Part shown: positions 1-7,549 of the stretch, in pieces | How the letters are laid out: every line of letters starts with the position of its first letter | How positions within the stretch are numbered: the stretch's first letter is position 1 | Assembly (NCBI GenBank): GCA_964526675.1 | Contig: CAZGLY010000058.1 | Span: 1-16,408 of the forward strand | DNA: 16,408 bases | DNA from: CAZADA01 sp964526675 | Lineage (GTDB): Bacteria > Pseudomonadota > Alphaproteobacteria > Caulobacterales > Maricaulaceae | Direction: 5' to 3' | Position numbers and translations under genes: made by a program | The notes under the pieces: generated by a model | What the model was told of the DNA's origin: nothing | Database searches by the model: none | Seen by the model: the letters and a program-made list of their open reading frames with translations, nothing else

Positions 1-866
1 GGACCGTGCGCGAGATGGAGCGCCGCTACGCGCTGATGTCCAAGCTCGGCGTGCGGAACATCGCCAGCTACAACCGCCGCGCGGAAGAGGCGCTGGCGGC
101 GGGCTACGACCACCTGGAAGCGACGCAACAGCAATCCTACGATCAGGAAACCGGCCAGCCGAAGCTCGATCTCGAGCCGATCCCCGCGGACGTGATGCCG
201 TACATCGTGGTCGTCATCGACGAGATGGCCGACCTGATGCTTGTGGCCGGCAAAGACATTGAAAGTCTGGTGCAGCGTTTGGCTCAGATGGCGCGGGCCG
301 CCGGCATCCACCTGATTACAGCGACCCAACGGCCGTCGGTGGATGTGATCACGGGTACGATCAAGGCGAACTTCCCGACACGCATCAGCTACATGGTCAC
401 CTCGAAGGTCGACAGCCGCACGATCTTGGGCGAGCAAGGCGCGGAACAACTCCTGGGCATGGGCGACCTCCTGTTCATGGCCGGCGGCGGCCGGATCCGG
501 CGGTTGCACGGGCCGTTCGTCGCCGACGAAGAGGTGGAGACCATCGCCCAGTACTTCCGGGCGCAGGGCGCGCCGGAGTACATTGAAGGCATTGACGACG
601 ATCCGGATGAGGCGGCTGCTGATCCCGTCGGCCCCGCGACCGGGCCCCAGGGCAACGATCTTTACGATCAGGCCGTTTACGTGGTTACGACCCAAAGGCG
701 GGCGTCCACGTCCTACCTGCAGCGGCAGCTCTCAATCGGCTACAACCGCGCCGCCAATCTGATGGACCGGCTGGAGTCCGAGGGCGTGGTGTCGGCGCCC
801 AACCACGCGGGCAAACGCGAGGTCCTCGCCCCGCCCCCGCCGCAAGTGGCCAACGGCGACATGTGA
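1..866 (+). CDS. ftsK: DNA translocase FtsK, C-terminal part (5' truncated by the window)
   Basis: This is the end of the ATP-driven DNA pump that works at the division septum, moving the chromosome terminus and activating XerCD recombination at dif. The reading frame is already open at position 3, so the true start lies outside. Visible are the Walker B strand (VVVIDEMADLM, encoded near 209-241), the FtsK/SpoIIIE signature stretch TATQRPSVDVITG followed by ISYMVTSKVDSRTILGEQGAEQLLGMGD in two adjoining blocks, and a C-terminal winged-helix gamma domain (about 657-830; TQRRASTSYLQRQL, then YNRAANLMDRLESEGVVS). In the family the gamma domain reads the KOPS polarity sequences. The Walker A motif, linker and membrane segments are upstream and not seen. 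The next gene is convergent, so ftsK ends its transcription unit here; in many alphaproteobacteria lolA follows ftsK, but not here. Identification is secure. Confidence 0.97.
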   Translation, partial: TVREMERRYALMSKLGVRNIASYNRRAEEALAAGYDHLEATQQQSYDQETGQPKLDLEPIPADVMPYIVVVIDEMADLMLVAGKDIESLVQRLAQMARAAGIHLITATQRPSVDVITGTIKANFPTRISYMVTSKVDSRTILGEQGAEQLLGMGDLLFMAGGGRIRRLHGPFVADEEVETIAQYFRAQGAPEYIEGIDDDPDEAAADPVGPATGPQGNDLYDQAVYVVTTQRRASTSYLQRQLSIGYNRAANLMDRLESEGVVSAPNHAGKREVLAPPPPQVANGDM

Positions 867-872
867 CGCGCA

Positions 873-903
873 CGTGTCGGCCGCCGCCACGGCCGCCGAC
901 ACG
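873..903. terminator. Inverted repeat between convergent genes, possible bidirectional terminator
   Basis: A perfect 9-bp stem, CGTGTCGGC (873-881) with GCCGACACG (895-903), surrounds a 13-nt GC-rich loop. It lies in the 47-bp gap between the ftsK stop (864-866) and the stop of the convergent lipoprotein gene (914-916). No T-tract follows on either strand, so classical intrinsic termination is not assured. The position is what favours a terminator role. Confidence 0.45.
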
Positions 904-913
904 CGCTTCCGGT

Positions 914-3900
914 CTACGGTTGCTCCAACGACCAGGACGGCACGCCCCGACCGGGGGTGTAGGGGGCGCCCAGCCGCTCAAGCTCATCCTCGAGCTCCGC
1001 TAAGCGCGCTTCGACATCCCGAAGCTGAACCAGCGCCGTGTCGAACTCGCTCTTGGCGAGGGCCAGCGCCTCCACGCTGGAACCCGTGGGCGCTGACTGC
1101 GTCCACCACCCCCAGCCGCGCACTTCACCGACGCGCGCGGTGATCGACCACGGGGTCGGCTCGTTGCGACTGCCGACGGTGACGTCGCCGGCCAAAGCCA
1201 CATCCGCGTCATCCAAAACGCTTTCGAGTTCTTGGATCAGGGCCCGCTGCGCCTCATTGGGGGACGTGACGGCCTCCACAGCGACTTTGAGATGCGCAAG
1301 GCGGTCGCGCAGTTCAGCCGACGCCGCGTTCGCGCTCGACACGGCGCGCGCCAGATCCGCCGTGTCTTGCTGGAACGCCAACACAGCCGACGGATTGTCG
1401 GCCGCTTCCGGGCTGAGGTTGAGCGGCTTCACCGTGAAGGTCTGGGGGTTGGACACCGGCGTCACGACGCCGTTCACGCGCGTGGCGATCGACACCGTGT
1501 AGTCGCCTGGCGCCGCGAGCGGTCCGACCGGCGCGTCGCTGAATGGCGAGGCCTCCGCCTCCCCAAGCTGTGCGGGATCCGGCGCGTCATAGCGAAGATC
1601 CCACGCGACGCGATGCAGCCCCTTGTCGTGCGGGCCGGTGAACCGGCGCACCACGTCGCCTGCGCTGTCGGTGATCGTGATCACAACGGCCGGCTCGTCT
1701 TCCCGGTCCTCGGCCCGCAACGCGTCCCAAGACGGGTACGGCGTGTCTCCGCCCTCGTCGGCGATCTCCCCTTCCGCCTCCCGCCGCAGGGCCGCTTGAG
1801 TCTTGAGACCATCGCGCAGCGTGTAGGTGAACACGGCGCCGTAGGGCGGGTTCTCCGCGTACCAAAAGCCGTCGCCGTTGGAGCCTTGGGGACCGCCCCA
1901 CGGGCCCCACAGATCGCCTTCGACATAAAGCCAGGCGTCCCGCACCGGAAAGAGCATCGCCTCCGCGTCCGCAACGTCATCGGCCGCCACACGCAGCGGC
2001 GAATAATCGTCGAGGACATAGATCCCGCGTCCGAACGTTCCGACGACGAGGTCGTTTTCGCGGCGCTGGATCTCGAGGTCGCGCACATCGATCGTGGGAA
2101 AGTTCGTCTTGAGTTGACGCCAGTTCTCGCCGCCGTTTTGGCTGTAGAACAGCCCGAATTCGGTCCCCACAAACAACAGATTGGGGTCGACGTGGTCTTC
2201 CGCGATCGTGTGCACCGCGCCCATGTCCGGGAGGTCGCCGGAGATCGCCCGCCACGTCCGGCCGCGGTCATCGGTGCGGTAGGCGTAGGGCGCGTGGTCG
2301 CCACGCTTGTGATTGTCGAACACCGCGTACGCGACGTCGGCGTCATGGACGGAGGCGATGATGTCTTCCACCAACGTCATCTCCGGGACGCCGCTGACGG
2401 TCTCCAACCGCCGCCAGGCGCCGCCATTGTCCTCGGTGATGGAGATCACGCCGTCGTCCGAGCCGACATAGATGAGGCCCTCCGCGAGGGGACTTTCGCT
2501 CAGGGCGATCGCGGCGCCGTAGATGGAGGTGGAGTCGTTCTTCGCGATGGCGTCCACGCTCCACACGCGGCCCATCACCTCAAGCGCGTTGCGGTCGATT
2601 TGCCGGGTCAGGTCCGGGCTGATGATCTCCCAATTGTCGCCGCGATCATTGGAGGCGAACAGGTATTCCGCCGCATAGTAGATGCGGTCGGGATTGTGCG
2701 GGCTGATGAGCAGCGGCGTGTTCCAGTTCCATTTGTAGGCCGGCTCGCCCGTCGGGGGTTGAGGCGGCAGGAACACCCGCTCTTGGGTGCGACGGTCATA
2801 ACGGACCAGGCCGCCATATTGGTATTGGGCGTAGACAATGTTCGGATCACGCGGGTCGATTTGGGGCTTATAGCCGTCCCCGCCCAAGACAATATGCCAG
2901 TCTGAATTGGTGATCCCGTGCACGACACTGGTGCGCGACGGACCGCACAGGGAGTTGTTGTCCTGGGTGCCGCCGCACACATTGTAAAACGGCTCGGCGT
3001 TGTCCGGCTGTATGCGATAGAATTGGACGATCGGCAGATTGTCGATATGCCGCCACAGGTCGCCGCCGTCCCAACTTTCGTAAACGCCGCCATCGCCGCC
3101 GATAATCAAATGGTTTGTGTTGGTTTCGTCGATCCACAGAGCGTGATCATCGACATGGCGGTTGTCGTTGCCGAGGTCGGTGAATGTCACGCCCCCGTCG
3201 ATCGACCGCTTGGAAAACGTGTCGAGTGAATAGACGACATGCTCATTGTGCGGGTCCACCACGAGTTCATTGTAGTATTGTGGACTGGTGGTCATATGAT
3301 CTGAGCGTTTTTCCCAGTTCTGACCAAAATCCGTGGAGCGATAGACGCCCTTTTCGTCGTCGCTCGCCTCGATAATCGCGTAGACGGTGTCGGGATTGGA
3401 CGGCGCCATGGCGAGGCCGATCCGCCCCATATCGTCGCTGGGCAACGCGCCCTCGATTTCGGTCCACGTCTCGCCGCCGTCGGTCGTGCGGTGGATCCCA
3501 GATCCGGGGCCGCCGTTGATCAGCACCCAGACATGCCGGCGACGCTGATAGCTTGAGGCCAGGACGACGTCGAAGTTCGCCGGATGGACCACGAATTCGT
3601 TGACGCCCGTGTGTTCATCGATCTCGAGGATCTTGGTCCAGGTCGCGCCGCCGTCCGTGGTCTTGTAGAGTCCGCGGTCGCCGCCGTCCGACCACAGCGG
3701 GCCCTGTGCGGCGACCAGGACGGTGTCGGGCTCGGCGGGATGGATCCAAATCTGGCTGATGTGGCCGGAGTCCTTTAGCCCCATATGGCTCCAGGTCGCC
3801 CCGCCGTCGGTGGATTTGTAAACGCCGTCGCCAAAGGCCACCGACCGTTGCGCGTTGTTCTCGCCCGTGCCGACCCAGATGATCTTGTCGTCTGACGGCG

Positions 3901-4219
3901 CGATCTCCACCACGCCGATGGCGTAGACGCCCTGGTCGTCAAAAATGGGCGTCCACGTGGTTCCGTTGTTGGTCGTGCGCCACAGGCCTCCGGACGCCGT
4001 CGCCGCCAGATAGTGCTGATGCCCGCCGGAGAAGAACGCGAAGTCCGATATCCGACCGGATGGATAGGCCGGACCGATCAGCCGCAGCGGCAAGGACGTC
4101 AGAGGGCTCGCCTCCGCCTCGTCGTCAGACTGCGAGCACGCCGAGGACGCTAAGGCGACGCTCACCGCCAGCGCGCTGAAAATCCCCGTCACAAGTGCGT
4201 TTCCGCGCAACCGCTTCAT
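914..4219 (-). CDS. Large Asp-box (BNR/VPS10-like) beta-propeller lipoprotein
   Basis: The 1101-residue exported protein has basic residues (MKRLR), a hydrophobic stretch and a lipobox-like LASSAC with Cys28, so it is probably a lipoprotein of the outer membrane or periplasm. About eleven Asp-box repeats (S/T-x-D-x-G-x-T-W type) are visible near residues 81, 136, 187, 245, 295, 339, 382, 523, 595, 648 and 693, for example STDGGATW and TTDGGETW. They indicate one or two sialidase/sortilin-like propellers. After about residue 840 comes a FlgD/Ig-like domain (GDVVRRFTGPHDKGLHRVAW), then an Ala/Glu/Leu-rich, probably coiled-coil, tail at about 945-1085. Such proteins are usually annotated as glycosyl-hydrolase-like or VPS10-domain, but no catalytic residues can be assigned and enzymatic activity is unproven. 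The start is supported by GGGAGGGG just upstream of the ATG. It lies 163 bp downstream of a TonB-dependent receptor on the same strand, so co-function in uptake or degradation of a surface substrate is plausible. Confidence 0.9.
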   Translation of the reverse strand: MKRLRGNALVTGIFSALAVSVALASSACSQSDDEAEASPLTSLPLRLIGPAYPSGRISDFAFFSGGHQHYLAATASGGLWRTTNNGTTWTPIFDDQGVYAIGVVEIAPSDDKIIWVGTGENNAQRSVAFGDGVYKSTDGGATWSHMGLKDSGHISQIWIHPAEPDTVLVAAQGPLWSDGGDRGLYKTTDGGATWTKILEIDEHTGVNEFVVHPANFDVVLASSYQRRRHVWVLINGGPGSGIHRTTDGGETWTEIEGALPSDDMGRIGLAMAPSNPDTVYAIIEASDDEKGVYRSTDFGQNWEKRSDHMTTSPQYYNELVVDPHNEHVVYSLDTFSKRSIDGGVTFTDLGNDNRHVDDHALWIDETNTNHLIIGGDGGVYESWDGGDLWRHIDNLPIVQFYRIQPDNAEPFYNVCGGTQDNNSLCGPSRTSVVHGITNSDWHIVLGGDGYKPQIDPRDPNIVYAQYQYGGLVRYDRRTQERVFLPPQPPTGEPAYKWNWNTPLLISPHNPDRIYYAAEYLFASNDRGDNWEIISPDLTRQIDRNALEVMGRVWSVDAIAKNDSTSIYGAAIALSESPLAEGLIYVGSDDGVISITEDNGGAWRRLETVSGVPEMTLVEDIIASVHDADVAYAVFDNHKRGDHAPYAYRTDDRGRTWRAISGDLPDMGAVHTIAEDHVDPNLLFVGTEFGLFYSQNGGENWRQLKTNFPTIDVRDLEIQRRENDLVVGTFGRGIYVLDDYSPLRVAADDVADAEAMLFPVRDAWLYVEGDLWGPWGGPQGSNGDGFWYAENPPYGAVFTYTLRDGLKTQAALRREAEGEIADEGGDTPYPSWDALRAEDREDEPAVVITITDSAGDVVRRFTGPHDKGLHRVAWDLRYDAPDPAQLGEAEASPFSDAPVGPLAAPGDYTVSIATRVNGVVTPVSNPQTFTVKPLNLSPEAADNPSAVLAFQQDTADLARAVSSANAASAELRDRLAHLKVAVEAVTSPNEAQRALIQELESVLDDADVALAGDVTVGSRNEPTPWSITARVGEVRGWGWWTQSAPTGSSVEALALAKSEFDTALVQLRDVEARLAELEDELERLGAPYTPGRGVPSWSLEQP

Positions 4220-4230
4220 CCTGCCCCTCC

Positions 4231-4242
4231 CTCAGCGCTGAG
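4231..4242. promoter_or_regulatory. Perfect 12-bp palindrome next to the lipoprotein ribosome-binding site
   Basis: CTCAGCGCTGAG is a perfect 12-bp palindrome 11 bp upstream of the ATG at 4219 and directly abuts the Shine-Dalgarno stretch (4222-4229). It could be an operator or an RNA element affecting translation. No regulator can be named. Confidence 0.3.
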
Positions 4243-4258
4243 ACGGCGATCACCTTAA

Positions 4259-4270
4259 GCGCCGCGGCGC
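4259..4270. repeat. GC palindrome containing CGCCGCGGCG, one of three copies
   Basis: GCGCCGCGGCGC is a perfect 12-bp palindrome upstream of the lipoprotein gene. Its 10-bp core CGCCGCGGCG recurs at 6551-6560 and 6575-6584, upstream of the neighbouring receptor gene. I saw no fourth copy when reading the window. It may be a shared operator or merely high-GC coincidence. Confidence 0.3.
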
Positions 4271-4293
4271 GAGTGCGAAACGCCCAGAGCGCG

Positions 4294-4328
4294 GGGATGC
4301 TGCGATTGTCCGCCCACGCGAGCATCCC
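4294..4328. repeat. Inverted repeat in the receptor-lipoprotein intergenic region
   Basis: GGGATGCT (4294-4301) and AGCATCCC (4321-4328) form a perfect 8-bp stem around a 19-nt loop, in the 163-bp gap downstream of the receptor stop and upstream of the lipoprotein start. It may terminate or attenuate read-through from the receptor gene. No T-tract is seen. Confidence 0.35.
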
Positions 4329-4382
4329 AGATCCCAAACGCGCCATGCGGCGTTGGCGGTCGCCCAAGCCGCCGCCGTGGGC

Positions 4383-6431
4383 TCAAAACGCGCCGCTCAC
4401 CTCCACGAACACCTCGCGCGCCGACGAGCGGTCGCGCCGCTCAATGAAGGCTAAGTCCGCGACATTGCGCGCGCCGGCGAAGACTTGGCGATCGCGTTCC
4501 TGCCCCGCCTCAAGGACGTTCTCCACGCCCAGCCTGATGCGCAGCCCCCGCAGCGCTCGCGTTTCGGCGAACGCGTCCAGGTCGACGCCCTCCTGCGTGA
4601 CGTCGATCTCGTCGAGGCCGAACTGCGGCGCGTCATCGAAAAACGAGACGTCGCCGCCCCAGGCGAACTTCCACGCCGTCAAGTCCTGGCGAAAGGCGAC
4701 ATTCCCCTCCCACCGCCGCTCGTTGGAGAGGCGGCGGCCCTGGCCGGTCAACGGGTCCGCCACGGACGATGTTTGCCAAGACCCTGTGACGTCGAGCCGG
4801 GCGCTGGCGAAGCCCAGCGGCTCAAGCGGCAAGGTCGCCTCTGCGCGCAGCCCCGAGCGCCGGCCATCGCCGATGTTGCCGGGCACCTCAAGCACGCCTT
4901 CAAGCGGCAGAAGGTCCTGCACATCGCTGATCTCATCGTGGAAACCCGTGACCGTGACGACGCCCAGATCGCCAAAGCGCCGCTCGAGGCTCGTCTCAAA
5001 CGCCAGCGTGGTTTCAGGGGCCAAGTCCGGGTTGCCCAACGCGAGCTCGTTGTCGCCAAGATCCGCAGCGCTGACGAAATCAAAGAAGTTCAATTGGCCG
5101 ACTTCGCGACGCGCCAGCGCCCGCAGCTGGGTCTTGCGGGTCGGCGAGTAAGTCAGCGTGAGGCTCGGCTTAAAAAAGGTGAAGGAGCGTTCGTCGGCGA
5201 AGCCGCCCGTTTGCGTGATGGTGGATGCTTCACCGGCGAGAATGGCGTCGATCGCGATCGGTCCGATGGCGAAGGAATCGGAGAGGGACGCATCGACCCG
5301 CTGCTCCTCGACTTCCGTGTTGGCCCCGGGAACATCCTGCGGCGTCAACACGCCGTCTTCGTTCACACGCAGGCTGAACGCGCTTTCAAGGCGGTTGACC
5401 GCGCCTTCGATCGACGCCTCCAACACATGGCCCGTGATGCCGTTGTAGTCGAGCTCGAGGCGCGCGATCGCTTCCGTGTCGAGGGAGTTGAACGTGGTGC
5501 GGCTGTCGACCACGTCGTCGTCACGCAATTCAAGCGACCCGGTTTCAAAGAAATCCGCTTGGCGAAAGAGCCCGATCAGCTTGCCGCTCAGCGCGCCGAT
5601 GATGCGCCGTTCAACGTCCACGCCGACTTCGAACGCTTCTTCGGTGTCGGTGTCGCCTTGGAACAAAACGAAAGGAACGCCGCCGTCCGGCGTGCGCAGC
5701 GAGGATTCTCCGCCCGCTTCGTCGAACCACTCAAAGCTGGCGTTGAGGCGGAACGCCGTCTCGCCAACAGTCGCTTGGGCCTGCAACGACGCCAGCGCCT
5801 CCTGGCCATCCTCGCGAAAGACCTCGTCGCGGACCTCCAACACCTCGCCATTGGGCCCGATCACAAACTCGTCGGCCTCGATGCGGCGCAGATAACGCGC
5901 CGCCTCAACGCCCAGCGTGGCGCTCACCTTCCCACGCCGCGCGGCCACGGAGGCGCTGCCGAACGGATAAAGCGCGTCTTCCGGCGGAAAGGCGCTGGCG
6001 CCGGCCGTCCACGCGCCGGACACGCCGCCGGGGGTGCGCACGACGTTCGCGATCACAGACTGGCCGCGCAGATCCGTCCCGCCGGTTTGACCACGGATCA
6101 CCTCAATGTGGGCGACTTGCGCGGCCGGGATGCGGCTGAGGACCTCCGACGGCGTCTCGCTTTTTGAGGAAATCCGTTCGCCGTCGATGAGGATGTTGCC
6201 GGCGCTGCCGGCGAAGCCGCGGCTCTGGTCGCCATCGTCCAGAATGAACCCCGGAAGGTTCTCCACCATGTCGAGGGCCGTCACCGGCGCGTAGCGCCCG
6301 AAGAACGTCGCCTCATAAGCGACGACGCAGCGGCCGTCTTGGCACGCAGGCGTCGGCTGCGCGGCGGCCGCATTGCCGACGAGCACGGTCAACGCGATCG
6401 CACACAGAGGCGCTTTGCCCCGCTGGATCAT
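4383..6431 (-). CDS. TonB-dependent outer-membrane receptor
   Basis: It encodes a 682-residue outer-membrane gated channel that imports a bound substrate using TonB energy. The ATG at 6431 is preferred because it opens directly into a signal peptide (MIQRGKAPLCAIALTVL, then Ala-rich, likely cleaved near AAAA-Q at residue 24) and is preceded by a GGGGG stretch. The frame extends upstream to 6596 only as Arg-rich, non-protein-like sequence. A plug domain follows at about 40-135: MVENLPGFILDD, NILIDGERIS, then PAAQVAHIEVIRG, the usual plug end. The rest is beta-barrel, with a final region typical of the C-terminal strands and an aromatic last residue (EVSGAF). The length is on the short side for the family but appears complete. 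The substrate is unknown. The Asp-box lipoprotein gene lies downstream on the same strand and a ribbon-helix-helix gene is divergent. Confidence 0.93.
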   Translation of the reverse strand: MIQRGKAPLCAIALTVLVGNAAAAQPTPACQDGRCVVAYEATFFGRYAPVTALDMVENLPGFILDDGDQSRGFAGSAGNILIDGERISSKSETPSEVLSRIPAAQVAHIEVIRGQTGGTDLRGQSVIANVVRTPGGVSGAWTAGASAFPPEDALYPFGSASVAARRGKVSATLGVEAARYLRRIEADEFVIGPNGEVLEVRDEVFREDGQEALASLQAQATVGETAFRLNASFEWFDEAGGESSLRTPDGGVPFVLFQGDTDTEEAFEVGVDVERRIIGALSGKLIGLFRQADFFETGSLELRDDDVVDSRTTFNSLDTEAIARLELDYNGITGHVLEASIEGAVNRLESAFSLRVNEDGVLTPQDVPGANTEVEEQRVDASLSDSFAIGPIAIDAILAGEASTITQTGGFADERSFTFFKPSLTLTYSPTRKTQLRALARREVGQLNFFDFVSAADLGDNELALGNPDLAPETTLAFETSLERRFGDLGVVTVTGFHDEISDVQDLLPLEGVLEVPGNIGDGRRSGLRAEATLPLEPLGFASARLDVTGSWQTSSVADPLTGQGRRLSNERRWEGNVAFRQDLTAWKFAWGGDVSFFDDAPQFGLDEIDVTQEGVDLDAFAETRALRGLRIRLGVENVLEAGQERDRQVFAGARNVADLAFIERRDRSSAREVFVEVSGAF

Positions 6432-6550
6432 CGCGCACCCCCGCCCCGCCACATCGAAACATCTTAGGCTCGAACGCCGGCGACGCCAGAGATCACGCCG
6501 CGCAAAAGGTCGAACGGTTGTCGCGTCGCAGCCGACTCGCCGCCCCACCA

Positions 6551-6584
6551 CGCCGCGGCGCGCCGATCCCCACCCGCCGCGGCG
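6551..6584. repeat. Two CGCCGCGGCG palindromes in the receptor/RHH divergent intergenic region
   Basis: The 10-bp palindrome CGCCGCGGCG occurs at 6551-6560 and 6575-6584, with centres 24 bp apart, in the 228-bp space between the divergent receptor and RHH genes. A third copy lies upstream of the lipoprotein gene at 4260-4269. Paired palindromes between divergent genes are a common operator layout. No regulator is assigned and high GC makes chance occurrence possible. Confidence 0.35.
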
Positions 6585-6659
6585 CATTAGACCCACGGCT
6601 CATTTCGGACTAGTCTCCGTCGCCAAGGTTCGCGATGGTCGCAACAGGCCCGACTTGAC

Positions 6660-6881
6660 ATGCTGGTAAAGAAATCCCTCACGCTTCGACGACACAAAAC
6701 AAGCCTCGCGCTCGAGGCCGAGTTTTGGCGTGCTTTGGAATGTCAAGCGAAGGAGCAGCGCGTGTCGGTGGCGCACCTCATCGCGCGCATTGACGAGTCG
6801 CGAAAAAGCGCCGCTGGACCGCGCTCTCTCGCCAGTGCCGTCCGGGTGTGGCTTCTTCAGTCTGGAGAGAAGGTCGAATAA
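6660..6881 (+). CDS. Small ribbon-helix-helix domain protein (RHH_4 type)
   Basis: This 73-residue protein has the pattern of the ribbon-helix-helix family common in alphaproteobacteria: a basic beta strand (LVKKSLTLRRHKTSLALE), then EFWRALECQAKEQRVSVAHLIARIDESR and a second short helical part with the RSLASAVRVWLLQ motif. Family members are small DNA-binding or adaptor proteins; the target is unknown. The start at 6660 places the beta strand at the N terminus, but the ribosome-binding site is weak. It is divergent from the TonB receptor, with two GC palindromes in the shared intergenic region, so control of the receptor or of itself is possible but unproven. It is convergent with the GAF gene. 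Confidence 0.8.
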   Translation: MLVKKSLTLRRHKTSLALEAEFWRALECQAKEQRVSVAHLIARIDESRKSAAGPRSLASAVRVWLLQSGEKVE

Positions 6882-6901
6882 CGCGTGCGTGCTGAGCGTT
6901 A
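6879..6901. terminator. Weak inverted repeat formed around two convergent stop codons
   Basis: TAACGC (6879-6884) and GCGTTA (6896-6901) make a 6-bp stem with an 11-nt loop. The outer TAA on each strand is the stop codon of the RHH gene and of the GAF gene. It may act as a weak bidirectional terminator. There is no T-tract. Confidence 0.25.
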
Positions 6902-7486
6902 CTGGCCCAACCGATCCAAGTATTCACGCCGCCCCGCCAGCGCGACCCGCTCTTCAATCAGCGTCAGAACGGATGCGCCGTATGTACGCAACGTCTCGTG
7001 CATCGCCTTGGTGAAGAAGGTCGGCCGATCGTAAAAGACGCACAATGTGCCGATCGCCAAACGCGGCCGCACCGCGAGGCAAACCCCCGCGTACGACCGC
7101 ACATATGGCGCGCCCTGCGCCAATGGGTTGGTTCGCAGGACGTCGTCCTGCAGCACGTCATAGACGGTATACACATCGCCACGCCGTATCGTTTCATTGC
7201 AAAACGACTCATCGCGGGACTGTTCTGAGGCCTCTATATTGACCTTCGACTTAAACCAAACCCGGGAATAATCGACAAATGATATGAGCGCGAAGGGCGC
7301 ATCTAAAGACCAACACGCTTGCTGCGCCACGTGGTCGAATTGTTCTTCCGGTTCGCTGTCCAGAATGTCGAGGTGCCCAAGGGCGCAGAGCCTTTTCAAT
7401 TCAGACTCACCGTACACGGACGTGTGTCCGCCGCTCTGCGCCCCCCGCTTATTCGTTTCATAAACCGTATTCGGCACCACACACAC
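6899..7486 (-). CDS. Stand-alone GAF domain sensor protein
   Basis: The 195-residue protein is essentially one GAF domain. It shows the family's characteristic run: ELKRLCALGHLDILDSEPEE, FDHVAQQACWSLDAPFALIS, FVDYSRVWFKSK, DESFCNETIRRGDVYTVYD, then NPLAQGAPYVRSYAGVCLA and AIGTLCVFYDRP. GAF domains bind small ligands (cyclic nucleotides, bilins, others) and are often fused to GGDEF, kinase or phosphatase outputs. Here no output domain follows, so it must act through a partner or by binding alone. It is the last gene of the luxR-luxI-phyH-GAF series, 63 bp after the phyH stop. The start is ambiguous: GTG codons at 7486, 7480 and 7477 lie within a (GT)n run behind an AAAGG, and I chose the longest. 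The ligand is unknown. Confidence 0.85.
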   Translation of the reverse strand: MCVVPNTVYETNKRGAQSGGHTSVYGESELKRLCALGHLDILDSEPEEQFDHVAQQACWSLDAPFALISFVDYSRVWFKSKVNIEASEQSRDESFCNETIRRGDVYTVYDVLQDDVLRTNPLAQGAPYVRSYAGVCLAVRPRLAIGTLCVFYDRPTFFTKAMHETLRTYGASVLTLIEERVALAGRREYLDRLGQ

Positions 7487-7549
7487 ACCTTTCTTTATTC
7501 ATGTTATTATTCTTTATTATTGGCTATACTCATAAAGCAACACGATCGA
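7487..7549. other. AT-rich spacer between phyH and the GAF gene
   Basis: These 63 bp are strikingly AT-rich for this window; the 60-base block from 7501 is about 37% GC. No strong hairpin is visible on the minus strand. A TTGCTT followed by TAATAA-like bases could be a weak promoter for the GAF gene, but the match is poor. Confidence 0.3.

Noticed and set aside
1232..2905. 557-codon plus-strand open frame
   Set aside because: It is antisense to the Asp-box lipoprotein, whose minus-strand frame shows eleven recognisable repeats and a signal peptide. The plus-strand translation is Arg/Val/Gly-rich and resembles no family.
4485..6167. 560-codon plus-strand open frame
   Set aside because: It is antisense to the TonB receptor; the long frame arises from high GC at third codon positions of the real gene.
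6432..6596. N-terminal extension of the TonB receptor by 55 codons
   Set aside because: The extension is Arg-rich and would place the signal peptide internally; the ATG at 6431 gives a normal signal peptide.
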